64,000 bases of DNA from Periplaneta americana (Eukaryota > Arthropoda > Insecta > Blattodea > Blattidae). Below are positions 11,836-22,673 of this stretch, piece after piece (the stretch's first letter is position 1; each line of letters opens with the position of its first letter). The stretch covers positions 69,325,001 through 69,389,000 of the forward strand of contig NC_091124.1 in assembly GCF_040183065.1 (NCBI RefSeq). The letters run 5' to 3'. The notes beneath the pieces were generated by a model. The model had not been told where the DNA came from. It searched no databases and saw only the letters and a list, made by a program, of their open reading frames with translations. The position numbers and the translations under genes were made by a program.

Positions 11836-12341
11836 ATACAGTTTCCATAATAATTGAATTTTAAATATACTGATGTCAGCTTCAGCTACATGGTAACAAG
11901 ATCTCGTCTGTAGACAGCAAGTTATTTCGAATTTAGTTGATTCAGTATCGATAGCTATTCAGTGGTGACTGCATCTGCTGTCCCTGTGAAAAAATAATTT
12001 AAGACGATTGGTAAATTAAACGTCAGTATTAGTAAGCACGATAGAAGTTAAACAGAGATTCATCCTTTCAGCCCAGAAATATCCTCTGATGAATATTTTG
12101 AACTTTCTGTCGTGACAGATCGGTTCAAACCTAGTGAAGAAGCTAAAGGACACGTTCAAGAATCGAACAGCAGGGAAGGAATGACAGTCAATAACAACAT
12201 CATCTTTGTTCCGTCTTCCAGTTGCAACGTTTGCTCAGAAAAAGAATGACGGGAGGGGGAGAGAAGTTTGAAATTATGACGGCTTCCCATTTTAAAAAAC
12301 AAATTTATTAATTCATCTTTGAAACAAACTGAAACGACTAA

Positions 12342-12551
12342 AGCCTTGGTTTTTCTGAACCAACGCATGCGACGCGAGAGGTGCGAGGCCCGCCTCGCAC
12401 AAATCCGGACTACACGAGAGATAGTGAATGGTTTCTATAGTTGCTAAATGCGAGGTCAGCGCACCTCGCAGTTATAGAAACCACTCTCTATCTCTCGTGT
12501 AGTCCGGATTTGTGCGAGGCGGGCCTCGCACGTCGCATGCGTCGGTTCAGA
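12342..12551. mobile_element. GC-rich foldback MITE, copy B (full hairpin)
   Basis: This is an almost complete palindrome. The left arm runs AGCCTTGGTTTTTCTGAACC, GCATGCGACG, GAGGCCCGCCTCGCAC, AATCCGGACTACACGAGAGA, TAGTGAATGGTTTCTATAG; the right arm is its reverse complement. The ends leave a possible 3-bp CTA duplication, which would suit a PIF/Harbinger-type element. No coding capacity. Confidence 0.8.
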
Positions 12552-12729
12552 AAGACTCTAGGGAAAGGGGATACGCAAACATTTGAAATACGTTGATCCT
12601 GAAGGCCCACAAACGTCAACTAAACTTAAAGTTGTTCATTGCCCTGACTGCTATGAGCATTACGGAGAACTCATAAATTAAGATTCGGCACATATTTAAT
12701 TTTGATGCTTGTTCGTGGGTACTCTAAAG

Positions 12730-12872
12730 CAGTAGTGTCAGAGTTGTAAGCTCCAAAACCAGTTGTGGAGCTAGAGTCGGAGCTTGAACTTGCTTATGTT
12801 GTGGAAGCACCGGAGCACGCAACAGGCATAGTGGAGCGCTCCGCTCCGTTTAGGCTCTGTCTGACAACGCTG
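12730..12872. mobile_element. hAT-type MITE (143 bp)
   Basis: An exact 8-bp duplication CTCTAAAG (12722-12729 and 12873-12880) flanks terminal repeats: left CAGTAGTGTCAGAGTTG, right (reversed) CAGCGTTGTCAGACAGAG. Too short to code. The interior is GC-richer, with GGAGC/GCTCC motifs. Confidence 0.85.
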
Positions 12873-12880
12873 CTCTAAAG

Positions 12881-13034
12881 CCTTGGTTTTTCTGAACCGA
12901 CGCATGCGACGTGCGAGGTCCTACTCGCGCACCTCGCAGCCATAGAAACCACTCACTATCTCTCGTGTAGTCCGGATTTTTGCGAGGCGGGCCTCGCATC
13001 TTGCACGTCGCATGCGTCGATTCAGAAAAAACAA
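12881..13034. mobile_element. GC-rich foldback MITE, copy C
   Basis: It begins directly at the end of the hAT MITE's target duplication. The arms start CCTTGGTTTTTCTGAACCG and end with CGTCGATTCAGAAAAAAC. It lacks about 50 bp of the left arm present in copy B. Confidence 0.75.
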
Positions 13035-13675
13035 CTCTTTAAAGGACATAACTCGTACTCTTTGAGGACTATTCTCCTAAGAGTGAGCATTTACAGTTAT
13101 TCAGATAAAAAGAAAAACAAATATTCCACCTGTGCTGTGAGTTCAAAGTTTGACAACGGGAATTAGTTTGAAAATGTTCAATCTCTTGATACGTGTATAA
13201 TTCGCTTCTATTTGAATTGTTTAATTTACTGTGAAGTGCTCTTTCTTAAGTGCGTACTCTTAAAGGAACTTATTCTGTACTCTGTGCTTGAATTTTCATT
13301 CTAACTTACTACATTTTTATTTTATATTCTGATTTTTCATAAATGTATGTCTACATCGCCTGAATTGTTTACGTGGTTGGATTTTTTTTTTTAGGTTTCC
13401 CCAAACTATAAGGTGAAAGTCAAAATAATTCCCTGACAAATCCTCAGACTCAGTTTGCTATCATTATACAATAGGCACTTGATACAGCGTCCTTTAATAA
13501 CTGATTTAATGTAATTATAAATATTATGTAGTTCATGTATCTAGACTTTATAGCTGAAACGTAGGTCTTAAGTAAAATAGCAACTTTTTATCATTGTTTC
13601 AAATGAGTTTACCTTGTCTGCAGATAGCAAGGATTGCTAACTAACTATCTGAAGTCATAGGGTATGTTATTTGAA
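13035..13675. other. No gene seen
   Basis: AT-rich sequence, no recognisable motif. Confidence 0.45.
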
Positions 13676-13677
13676 GG

Positions 13678-13936
13678 TATATCGTCGTCGTTCCTGCAAT
13701 AACTCCTATGTGACATATTTATCGATTTTAAGATTTTTGCTCTATTAAATAACTTAAATAGTGATACAGCAAATAATAAAATCTCATATATGTAATTCTA
13801 TTTCTTTCTTTCGAAAATGTAAGAATTCACAATCTCCTATGCACTACTGCCATAGAAGAATAAATGTGTTTTCTTTTCCTACTGAAAAACTTCATATTTT
13901 GCACACAGGAGTTATTGCAGGAACAACGACGATATG
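13678..13936. mobile_element. MITE with ATATCGTCGTCGTTCCTGCA ends
   Basis: The left arm ATATCGTCGTCGTTCCTGCA plus ATAACTCCTATGTG pairs with the right arm (reversed ATATCGTCGTTGTTCCTGCA plus ATAACTCCTGTGTG): about 38 bp with few mismatches. A chance open frame (13761-14048) covers the right half and has no family motif. Confidence 0.75.
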
Positions 13937-14192
13937 TAGCAGTTTTCCTCAAAGACAAAACCGAGTGCAACTGTACTACAAATGGATTAGGAGATTATTT
14001 GTACTTTATCGCAGTATAATTATCACATCTTTCTTAAACAGTAAGTAAAAGGAAATAACCACTCATTTATCGCCCAAGATATTCTTAAAAGGAAACAGTA
14101 CAGACGATAAAGTATAACACAGGGTGAAGGTCTTCATGAATGCTAAGAAGGTGAAATAATTATGCTTTCCTAATCACGACACTAAAATATAT

Positions 14193-14637
14193 TTCAGTCA
14201 AGTTGAGATGGGAAGTAAACAAACTAGTGTTGAAGGGTATTGGCCTACCTGGTGACTAAAAAGTATGGAGTACTGCTTGTACCGCTACTTCTTTTTTAAA
14301 AAAAGAAACTCTGTTTACAAATATTAGGCTATAGGGAGTGAAAAAGGAATATTTTGAACATAAACATGTTCAAAATATTCCTTTTTCGCCCCCTACTTCT
14401 TTTTTAAAAAAAGAAACTCTGTTTACAAATATTAGGCTATAGGGAGTGAAAAAGGAATATTTTGAACATAAACATGTTCAAAATATTCCTTTTTCACCCC
14501 CTATAATATTTGTAAACAGAGTTTCTTTTTTAAAAAAAGAAGTAGCGTTACAAGCAGTACTCCATACTTTTTAGTCACCAGGTAGGCCTATACCCTTCAA
14601 CACTCGTTTGTTTACTTCCCCTCTCAACTTGACTGAA
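14193..14637. mobile_element. 445-bp palindromic element with internal tandem unit
   Basis: The ends TTCAGTCAAGTTGAGA and its reverse complement bound a long inverted repeat that includes ACCTGGTGACTAAAAAGTAT and GAAACTCTGTTTACAAATAT. Inside, a 108-bp unit, itself a hairpin around AACATAAACATGTT, is duplicated in tandem (units start at 14285 and 14393). A diverged relative lies at 15505-15750. Confidence 0.85.
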
Positions 14638-14869
14638 GGCTGTGTTTTTTATGTACTGTACATATAAAGAATGTGCCAAAGAGTATGTTTTTAATGACAT
14701 TATTTTTCCCATTTTTAGATTCTTCAGGTCTCAATACGTACAGTAGTAGGTACATCATATTTTTAAGGGGGCCGTCATTTAAATAATGATAGACAGAAGT
14801 TTAGCTTAATTTATATCCATTATTCTCCACATTGATAAATTAATATGCAGAAGCATTTCTTTGTTTTTT

Positions 14870-15150
14870 ACTTGGTTATTTAACGACGCTGTATCAACTA
14901 CCAACCAAAAGGCAAATGCCGGGTAATCTTTTGGCGAATCCTCGGACCTCACCTCATCATTGTAGAAAATTACTACATTGTAAAACTGTAAAAATTGTAA
15001 AATATTGTAAAAATTTGTAAAAATTGTAATTGTAATATTGTAAAATTTTGACTTGTTCCACATCTTAAAGCTTCATTGCTCGTGTAAGATTCATGGAAGA
15101 TAATGAATGAATGAATGAATGAATGAATGAATGAATGAATGAATGGACTA
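14870..15150 (+). mobile_element. LINE 3' tail, (GAAT)n type, copy 1, with SINE scrap
   Basis: From about 14960: repeated TGTAAAAATTGTAA motifs, then TTGACTTGTTCCACATCTTA and AAGCTTCATTGCTCGTGTAA, ending in (GAAT)n at 15100-15144. The copy at 23490-23722 has the same order. The 5' part (14870-14955, TTATTTAACGACGCTGTATC) is a SINE fragment. The LINE clade cannot be told from the tail. Confidence 0.7.
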
Positions 15151-15415
15151 CGAGGTTATTTAGCGTCGATGGGATTGGTGATGGCCAGATGATATTTGGC
15201 GAGATGAGATCGAGGATTCGCCATAGATTACATGACATTTCCCTTACGGTTGGGGAAAACATCGGAAAAATTCCAACCAGGTAATCAGCCCAAGCGGAAA
15301 TCGAACCCATGCCCGAGTGCAACTCCGTTTCAGTAGGCAAGCGCCTTAAGCCTTGGTTTTTTCTGAACCGAAGCATAATCAAGACTCTAGTCGACCGAGC
15401 TACGCCGGTGGCCCT
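15145..15415 (-). mobile_element. tRNA-derived SINE, family 4, interrupted
   Basis: On the minus strand a tRNA-like head (GGCGTAGCTCGGTCGACTA) is split from its continuation (GCGCTTGCCTACTGAAACGG, then B box ATGGGTTCGATTTCCGC) by about 35-40 bp. That insert, at 15349-15388, matches the end of the GC-rich foldback MITE (AGCCTTGGTTTTTTCTGAAC). The body has the GGTTGGAATTTTTCCG motif. Partial copies lie at 40885-40945 and 43005-43145. Confidence 0.8.
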
Positions 15416-15504
15416 ATTTCTTTGTTATATACACGTACATTTGAAACACAAATTCGAGGAAATTTTTGCAAAATAATAGTTTGTAAATGGTAAAAAAAAA
15501 TATG

Positions 15505-15750
15505 ATTTTGTACGTTTCGAGGCCTGAAGAATCCAAATATAGAAAAATAAGTAGCCTACATATTGTAGTACCATTTTAACAGACTCCTTGGCACATTCTT
15601 TGTAAATGAAAAATATAGTTTTTAAAACATATTCAAAATATCTGTTTTTCCAACCCCTGTAACTATTGTATATAGAGCATAGAATTAAAAATAGGGAACT
15701 ACAAGCAGTGTTTCATATTTACTACTCATCTGGTATATGACAAACACATG
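15505..15750. repeat. Diverged relative of the 14.2-14.8 kb element
   Basis: 15512-15605 is a reverse-complement match of 14667-14762 (GGCACATTCTTTGTA against ATAAAGAATGTGCC; GAAGAATCC against GATTCTTC). The block 15620-15745 matches the right arm of the 14193-14637 palindrome in the same orientation (CATATTCAAAATATC, CTACAAGCAGTGTTTCATA). It looks like an older, inverted copy that lost one arm. Confidence 0.6.
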
Positions 15751-16109
15751 GCAATTGGTCGTTGCAGCAATGACCGATTTTCCAAATTCATTTTAATAAA
15801 ATATTATATATTTATTACTATTTATAAGTTATACTCGCACAATAAAATTTATTTTACGTATAATGATTCAATATTAATCTAGTTGCTACCGTTAAATAAT
15901 AACTCTAATATAAAGGCTTCTTGATATTTTAGTATTAGGTTAATTCGTAATTTCATGTAGGTGTGCACAGAATTCAGAATTGTAGCCTACTACATTCGTT
16001 GTGAAGAACCATCTTCGCTTACCTTACACTATACAGCATTAAGTGTAAAAGGTGTTTTATTAGACTTCTCAAGAAACAATATTATACGTCATCATTTTAT
16101 TTTGTACAG

Positions 16110-16385
16110 TGACACTCACTTTGAGAGAAGAACAGAGGTTAAGGGTGTTCGAGAATAAGGTGCTTAGGAAAATATTAGGGGCTATGAGCGATAAAGTTAC
16201 AGGAAAATGGAGAAAGTTACACAACACAGAACTGTGAGCATTGTATTCTTCACCTAATATAATTAGGAACATTAAATCCAGACGTTTGAGATGGGCAGAG
16301 AATGTAGCACGTATGGGCGAATCCATAAATGCATATAGTGTGTTAGCTGGAAGACCTGAGAGAAAAAGAGATTTGGGTATAGGGA
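16110..16385 (+). pseudogene. RTE-like LINE RT C-terminus, fragment
   Basis: The sequence matches the LINE at 19255-19907 from its LREEQRL region through RLRWAENVARMGESINAYSV. It has an internal stop after NTEL, and breaks into an (ATT)n array at 16389 where the GRPRRRWED segment should begin. Non-functional. Confidence 0.8.
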
Positions 16386-16388
16386 TTT

Positions 16389-16391
16389 CAC

Positions 16392-16455
<64 letters not shown>
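16389..16455. repeat. (ATT)n microsatellite
   Basis: Uninterrupted ATT triplets, about 22 units. It replaces the LINE tail directly. Confidence 0.95.
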
Positions 16456-16506
16456 GAACAGGTATAATGCGACCAAGAGTCCAGCCGCATAGATGTAAAA
16501 TTGAAC

Positions 16507-16551
16507 TACTTCACTTCACTTCACTTCACTTCACTTCACTTCACTTCACTT
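16507..16551. repeat. (CTTCA)n pentanucleotide array
   Basis: Nine units of CTTCA/ACTTC in tandem. Confidence 0.95.
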
Positions 16552-16844
16552 CCGGCTTAACGACACTACTGCCTACTTAAAAGGCTACTGAGTCATAAAT
16601 TCGATACAAAAAAGATCCTAGTTGAATAACGTAGTGCTTGATACTATTGAACGTATTTGGATACTTAAAATTTCCTAACAATATTGTTAAAATTTTAATA
16701 AGTTGAAAAATAATCTAATGTAGTATTTCTTAAATCTAATGCAGTACTGTTCCTCATCCGCACTTCACCGAAACGGAGAGGAGAAATGAAAATTGAACTA
16801 AACGTCTTACATTATTCTTGACAATCATAGATTGCATTATAAAT

Positions 16845-16905
16845 CAGACCTGCCAACTTAAGAGATAAAATAAGGAAGATGGTAATTGGTAAGGTGTACC
16901 CTTAA

Positions 16906-16954
<49 letters not shown>

Positions 16955-17132
16955 GTAATAATAATAATAATAATGATAATAATAATAATGATAATCGTAA
17001 TCATAATAGCAATGTTACGAAAATGTAGCATTGAAAACAAAAGTTATGTGATATCGAATCAATGCACGAGAGCGGAAGTCGTGGTCTAATTGCTGGCGAC
17101 TCGCGCATTATGCAGGAAAGTTGACAGGTCTA
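16845..17132. mobile_element. Possible hAT MITE containing (AAT)n
   Basis: The ends are CAGACCTGCCAACTT and (reversed) TAGACCTGTCAACTT. The (AAT)n array at 16905-16996 occupies the middle. I see no convincing 8-bp duplication, so the call is tentative. Confidence 0.45.
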
Positions 17133-17139
17133 CAATATA

Positions 17140-17735
17140 ACCATAAATTTATCCTAACAAACTGGGACGAGCGACCTTCTTGCAATACGACTCGTTCCTT
17201 GGAAGCATAATAATGGTCAATCCATTTTTTCTTTTTGTGTTACCGTCCTAATATCGAAGACGATTTTCACGTGATTATAGAACACACAAAAATGTTGGAG
17301 ATGATGAAAATGACGTAAAATAGTATTCCTACATAACGCCTCTCAAAGAAATACACAGGTTGCGAACAGACCGCAATAATTCAATATTTTGACAAAATGA
17401 ACACACTTCCTGTATGTATGTTGAATTATAGTTAAGCATGAAACATAAAATATACTCTACTCATGCAGCAGAACTATAAGTCACTTCTTGGTACACAGTA
17501 AACGTGACTTCGGCGAGGAGTAAACGCTTTCGGAATTCACGTCTTCCGCGATAACAGCTGACTTAGTTGTGTTACCCTGCCAAGTTGCTAGTACACTTCA
17601 AAGGAATGTCGAATACCTACGCACAATGCATCAGCCACTTGCTTTAAATATTAAAGGATAAAGATAGGATCAAGTGTATTTCTTTTCAATTGCCATGAAA
17701 CCGGAGACAATTCATTCTCTCACAGACTTACGAGA
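17140..17735. other. No gene seen
   Basis: No recognisable coding or paired repeat sequence. Confidence 0.45.
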
Positions 17736-17740
17736 GAGTG

Positions 17741-18000
17741 GTATGTATGTATGTATGTATGTATGTATGTATGTATGTATGTATGTATGTATGTATGTAT
17801 GTATGTATGTATGTATGTATGTATGTACGTCGTACGTACGTATGTACGTATGTAATGTAATGTAGTATGTGTTTATGTACTGTATGTATGTAATGTAGTA
17901 TGTGTTTATGTATATGTGTATATATGTATGTACGTATGTGTGTACGAGTATGTATATATGTATGTATGTACTGATATGTATTGGATGCCATGTATGTATT
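17741..18000. repeat. (GTAT)n array with degenerate flank
   Basis: A clean tetranucleotide array GTAT/ATGT runs 17741-17827, followed by a variant zone of TACG, TGTA and TGTTTATGTA motifs to about 18000. Long open frames across it are microsatellite artefacts. Confidence 0.95.
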
Positions 18001-18029
18001 TATTTGTTTATTTATTATTTATTTACGTA

Positions 18030-19245
18030 TGTCGTAGTACGTGCATATATTTATGCAAAAGTGTGTTTGGAATTTAATGTTAAAATTCTTGGGATGTGGA
18101 TATTAGAATGTGAACTCTGCAATATAACCGTATATTTTAGAAACGATGATTATGAGGAGTGATGGACAGATTTCTGCATTTTATGCATCTCTTGTGTTAT
18201 CTATATTTTAACTCACTCACAAAATCTCTATTTATATACATTGATTGATTATGTGGTTTAATTCGCGCTTTTTAAAAATTGCAATCGTTATTTCTCAAAT
18301 GCTGACCTTAGAAAGAGAAAAAAGTCAAGAGCATCTAGAGGTTAGACAATCTTCAGAATAATGATATGAATGAAAGCATCGTATGAACGCGGTGCAAATA
18401 CACACGAATGCTCTGTCTGTGTTTTAAGACTCTAGGCTACAAGCAATTATCAGCTTACTGAACGAAATGTCATTAGTGTTCCTATGCCTTTAGAGAAAGT
18501 CAACTAAGACATTTTCTGGAATTTTTATTCTGCTATATGATATATTAAGGTGAAGATTGGAGTTGAATTTCGGCATCAGAATTGTAAATTTTTCATTTGA
18601 ACGACAACTTTCTTTTACATGTAAATATAGATAGGCTATGGGTCTCATAGCTTTGCTTCCTTTTCTGAGAAATCCACGTTAAAGATCATATGGACCTTAA
18701 AAATCCATCGTCCTCTATTGGGTGTCAGCTTCAGGTGTAATTTCAAGTGTGACAATGACTCAACAGAGGGCGACACTAAGTGGCATAACTGAATTAAGAA
18801 ACATATTCTACATGCTGTAATTGGCAAGTCTGTTGCTGCAAGTTGTTCAACATGACAATACATATTAGAAAATAAGTGTTCCTTGAAAAAAAATTCAGTC
18901 TCGCTGCCCTGCACGGCCTGCGACTGCCTCTGTTCTGTCTCAATCCGAGCCGTAATAGGCGTGATGTCGCCGAAGTTAATGCCCCATTAAGCAATTTTAT
19001 CGTCCCGCATACAGCAGACTTTTCATTAAGAATGAGTGCAATAATTATTGTAGCTGTGGTTATGACGAACCCCTTGAAGTACAGATATAGAACACATTTA
19101 TTTTTATGTACCTTATATGAGTTCTATTTTTCTCAAACCAGGATGAAAGAAATGGAAGGATAAAGTAAAACGAAATAGTAAATGACGAAAGGTCACTACG
19201 ACCTAGCATTGCGGTCTAGCAGATCTATTGCGCTAAAACTCTAGC
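18030..19245. other. No gene seen
   Basis: Mostly AT-rich. A GC-richer patch at 18895-19010 is unassigned; I see no start or splice context there. Confidence 0.45.
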
Positions 19246-19254
19246 TAGGAGCAT

Positions 19255-19907
19255 CCTTCGAAGAGGTGAAAAAATTCAGATATCTTGGAGCAACAGTAAC
19301 AGATATAAATGACACTCCGGAGGAAATTAAACGCAGAATAAATATGGAAAATGCGTGTTATTATTCGGTTGAGAAGCTTTTGTCATCTAGTCTGCAGTCA
19401 AAACATCTGAAAGTTAGAATTTATAAAACAGTTATATTACCGGTTGTTCTGTATGGTTGTGAAACTTGGACTCTCACTGTGAGAGAGGAACAGAGATTAA
19501 GGGTGTTTAAGAATAAGGTTCTTAGGAAAATATTTGGGGCTAAGAGGGTTGAAGTTACAGGAAAATGGAGAAAGTTACACAACGCAGAACTGCATGCATT
19601 GTATTCTTCACCTGACATAATTAGGAACATTAAATCCGGACGTTTGAGATGGGCAGGGCATGTAGCACGAATGAGCGAATCCAGAAATGCATATAGAGTG
19701 TTAGTTGAGAGACCGGAGGGAAAATAGGCCTTTGGGGAGGCCGAGACATAGATGGGAGAATAATATTAAATGGATTTGAGGGAGGTGGGATGTGACGATA
19801 GAGAATGGATTAATCTTACACAGGATAGGGACCGATGGCGGGCTTATGTGAGGGCGCCAATGAACTTCCGGGTTCCTTAAAAGCCATTTGTAAGTAAGTT
19901 GTAAGTA
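19255..19907 (+). mobile_element. RTE-like LINE, 5'-truncated insertion
   Basis: It holds the C-terminal part of a LINE polyprotein, a short 3' UTR (GGGTTCCTTAAAAGCCA) and a GTAA-repeat tail. The possible target duplication AGGAGCAT lies at 19247-19254 and 19908-19915. 5' truncation and a short tail are typical of target-primed integration. Confidence 0.85.
19266..19727 (+). pseudogene. LINE reverse-transcriptase C-terminal fragment
   Basis: The frame of 153 codons begins KKFRYLGATVTDINDTPEEI. It includes the RT thumb-region motif LPVVLYGCETWTLT and the post-RT motif RLRWAGHVARM. After RPEGK it hits a premature stop; the frame would continue into GRPRH.W and DLREVG in the family. The RT catalytic motif (F/YADD) is absent because of 5' truncation. 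Clade (RTE-like) is inferred from style, not a search. Confidence 0.8.
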
Positions 19908-19919
19908 AGGAGCATTCCC

Positions 19920-20170
19920 AACCCTTACCAGGTGACTAAACTAACGTTTGCTGTTTATCCAGGTTTCAAGAAGGCAACCCCATTCGTCACTAGATTAGCC
20001 TCCTCCGTACGTCGCTAGCTTACGATCGGGTAATGAATGGTAATGGAATGGAGAACGGGCGAATTGATGTTGATGCCTAGCATCCTTGGCTATAAGAAGT
20101 GGATATCTCTATAAATAATTTCAGGCCTGACCAGTCTCAAAAGTGGATCTCCTTCGTGACGGCCGATGCT
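19920..20170. repeat. Worn repeat pieces
   Basis: Segments such as GGTAATGGAATGGAGAACGG and TTTCAGGCCTGACCAGTCTC resemble worn SINE bodies and partly echo 280-330. No boundaries set. Confidence 0.35.
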
Positions 20171-20189
20171 ATGGTCTACCACTCAGACA

Positions 20190-20810
20190 TAGCAAGAACA
20201 AAAATAAAATAAATAATTACGAATGAATGGATGAGTGAGGGGACTAGGTAAGAAAACAGTGAAATTAAGAATAAGATAAAGAAATAAAGAAAAATTAATG
20301 ACAGCAGAAAAAGGAAATGAGACGAGGGAAAAACAAAATAAGAGAAGGAAGAAATGAAAGAAAAGAGAGATTGAAAGAAGGAAAGAAAAGTTGTGAAAGG
20401 TACGAAAGTAAGGTAAAAGAAAGCAAGAAAAAATAATAGAAGATACAGGAAGGGAAGAATGACTATGAATGAAGCGACTATTTTGATATCAACAACCATT
20501 CCCACAAAAATGAGGCGGAAAGCACAATAAGCCTCAGGCTGTGGTGCAAGTCTTCCTCCGAGTGAGAGTAAAAGAAAAGAATAAAGTACGAATACAAAGG
20601 GGTGAAAATGAAGGGGATAAAGACTAGAAAGAAGGAATAGAGAACGAAAAGGAAGGAAATAGAGAGAATAATTAAATATGAAATAAGAACTGATGACACG
20701 AGAAAATAATTAAATGAAGAATGAGAATTTGAAAGAGGGTGTGGAGAAAAGGACAGAAGAAACAAGATAATGAATAAGTACAGAGAAGAAGACGAGTTGC
20801 CTGAGTGAGG
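20190..20810. repeat. Purine-rich strand (about 600 bp)
   Basis: The plus strand is overwhelmingly A and G (AAGAAAGGAAAGAAAAG-type), briefly interrupted near 20500-20560. The minus-strand open frames it creates (20176-20505, 20478-20765) are Phe/Ser/Leu-rich artefacts. Candidate for triplex or other non-B DNA, not a gene. Confidence 0.8.
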
Positions 20811-20934
20811 TTTTTTCCCTCACTCCTATGGATGAATATCGGTAACTTTATCAGGCGATTGGAACCCCACTCATCTTCGCTACTTCCTTTCCTCCCCCAT
20901 CATCCTTTCCTTATCATCCCGTTTCTGGTTTTTC

Positions 20935-21400
20935 AGATCACTCTACCGGCGGCCTCCCGAAGCTGCTGACTCTCTCGACCGGCCTCCGTGGAATGTAGTT
21001 AAACGACGTTGGATGGCTTCTGCAACGAGCACCCGAGGCGGACCTACTCGGGGGAGGAGTTTCGCCTCGAACCGACAGGGGAGCCTTGGGGGAATTTGCC
21101 GAAGCAGGAATGGTATATGGATTCTGTCGGCTGTAGGGACCGGTCGTTAAGGGAGTCATGTGGTTAGGGCGGTGCGCGTAGGAGATCTGTGGCACGCAAC
21201 TCATTCCATATCGAGGGTTAGCGTAATAGATCTCAATAGGTCGCAGTTCTGGGCTATCCGTGCTCCCCTCAGTTAAATTCCATTCCGTTCCAATTCCATC
21301 CAGTGACTGAGGAACGATGGGAGAATTTCTAACTACATTTTTATTTATGTAAGGTTGTAATTGTACTGCACTGTACAGTACATAGATCTGCATAATTCAC
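20935..21400 (-). other. Unassigned GC-rich open frame (151 codons)
   Basis: A minus-strand frame is GC-rich (clearly above the local average), with Ser/Pro/Arg-rich composition (RGETPPPSRSASGARCRSHP). I do not recognise a domain. The translated plus strand also lacks a motif. It could be part of an unrecognised repeat, a pseudogene or a spurious frame. Confidence 0.25.
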
Positions 21401-21784
21401 ATATTTACTGAATAGTGGAAGTCTTTTTCGATGTGATCACCATTAAAAATTAAACAAAGGAAATACAAACAAGGAGATCGACGCACATAGCCTCCTTAAA
21501 TGAAGACAACCTCTCTCTGCAAATGGGTTTCGAACTCTGATCAGACACATACAGTGTAAGACTCAAACTGTAATAAATTCCTGAGAGATGCAATTACATC
21601 TTGTAAGTAGTTCATTTTATCACAATCTGTTTGTTGGCTACCAATGCACACCCAGCATTTCAGCATTTGGCATCTATCCATGTTTCCGAAACAACGCTCT
21701 GTTCGCTTGTGCCCGTCTGCTTTCTTGCTCAGCGATTCAACTGAGAAGCGTAATGCTCCCTTGTTTGTAAACAACAGCTCTCAC

Positions 21785-21870
21785 CTTAAGCACAAAACCA
21801 GGGCGGTCATGGAACCACGACGATTGTCAACAATCGACGACTTCCTTTTTCTCTGAGTTTTACCTTTCAT
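21785..21870 (-). other. Possible first coding exon (weak)
   Basis: The minus strand reads MKGKTQRKRKSSIVDNRRGS, then about nine more residues and TTAAG|GTGAGAG, a good splice donor. The basic start might be a nuclear localisation stretch. No second exon was found. Very weak: based only on start, open frame and donor. Confidence 0.2.
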
Positions 21871-21879
21871 AATGATTTG

Positions 21880-22520
21880 AAGCAAAATGTTTCTTATGTA
21901 TAGTGTTACTAGCATTATATGGTACTAATTTTTATTGTATTTATCTGATGCATGTAACCTATAAGATAAAACATTGCAATAAATAGATCATTTTCTTAAT
22001 AACAGTGTATATCTCCAATAAATGATTTCTTAGCATCGCCACAGATACACTTGATTGTACTTGTCACTACCTCTTGTCACTAGAGAGTTCTTTAAATTTA
22101 TATTTTCCCCGCCATTCATAAAATACTTTGATATGCACAAAAGGGGAGAACTATAACTGAAACTTGATTAATATATTTCAGTATTATCTGTATTTTTCCT
22201 GGTAATAATGAACAGTTTGACTCGTAGACATTTTGTTTTTGCAGCATTAACTTCCCATGATTGTACGAGAAGATTCGAAGAGAACGGCAGTTACGTAGAC
22301 TTTCGGCTCCCCCCTACTACCATTAATGTATAACACAATGTCAATACGAGCGGTTGCTGTCGTCTGCGACACAACGAATTTTTCTGTTGATTTTCGAGTT
22401 CGTCATTTTTTTCCGGGTATTATATGCTTATTTAAGTTGTGTTAACTCTTTCTAGTGGTTTTATATTTTATTTTATCCGTCTTTAGTATTTATTTTATTA
22501 TTGTAAATATTTTTGTTTTA
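21880..22520. other. No gene seen
   Basis: AT-rich, no recognisable coding sequence. A pyrimidine-rich tract ending TTTTTGCAG near 22243 resembles a splice acceptor but has no open frame of note after it. Confidence 0.4.
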
Positions 22521-22523
22521 TCA

Positions 22524-22606
22524 CTATTATTATTATTAGTATTATTATTAATGAATTATTTTGTACTACTATCTTTGTATCATCTCCGTCACGATTATTC
22601 TATTAC

Positions 22607-22660
<54 letters not shown>

Positions 22661-22673
22661 TATTTCTATCATC
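22524..22673. repeat. (ATT)n microsatellite, interrupted
   Basis: ATT/TTA triplets in two blocks around 22526-22552 and 22603-22673. Confidence 0.95.

Noticed and set aside
16069-16492. Open frames rich in Asn, Ile or Leu repeats
   Set aside because: They are translations of the (ATT)n array; the same applies to 16858-17089, 22455-22776, 24464-24646, 25112-25532 and 60214-60477.
16837-17140. 8-bp target duplication for the CAGACCTGCCAACTT element
   Set aside because: Flanks TTATAAAT and CAATATAA match at only about half the positions, so the element is left tentative.
17674-17991. Open frames with Met-Tyr-Val-Cys or Ile-His-Thr-Tyr repeats
   Set aside because: Artefacts of the (GTAT)n array; likewise 30532-30792 across (CATA)n and (CCA)n.
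16507-18000. CRISPR array or other spacer-type array
   Set aside because: All arrays here are simple microsatellites without unique spacers, and the genome is eukaryotic.
20935-21400. 151-codon minus-strand open frame as a host gene
   Set aside because: GC-rich and long, but no domain, start context or splice site was recognised; kept only as an unassigned frame.
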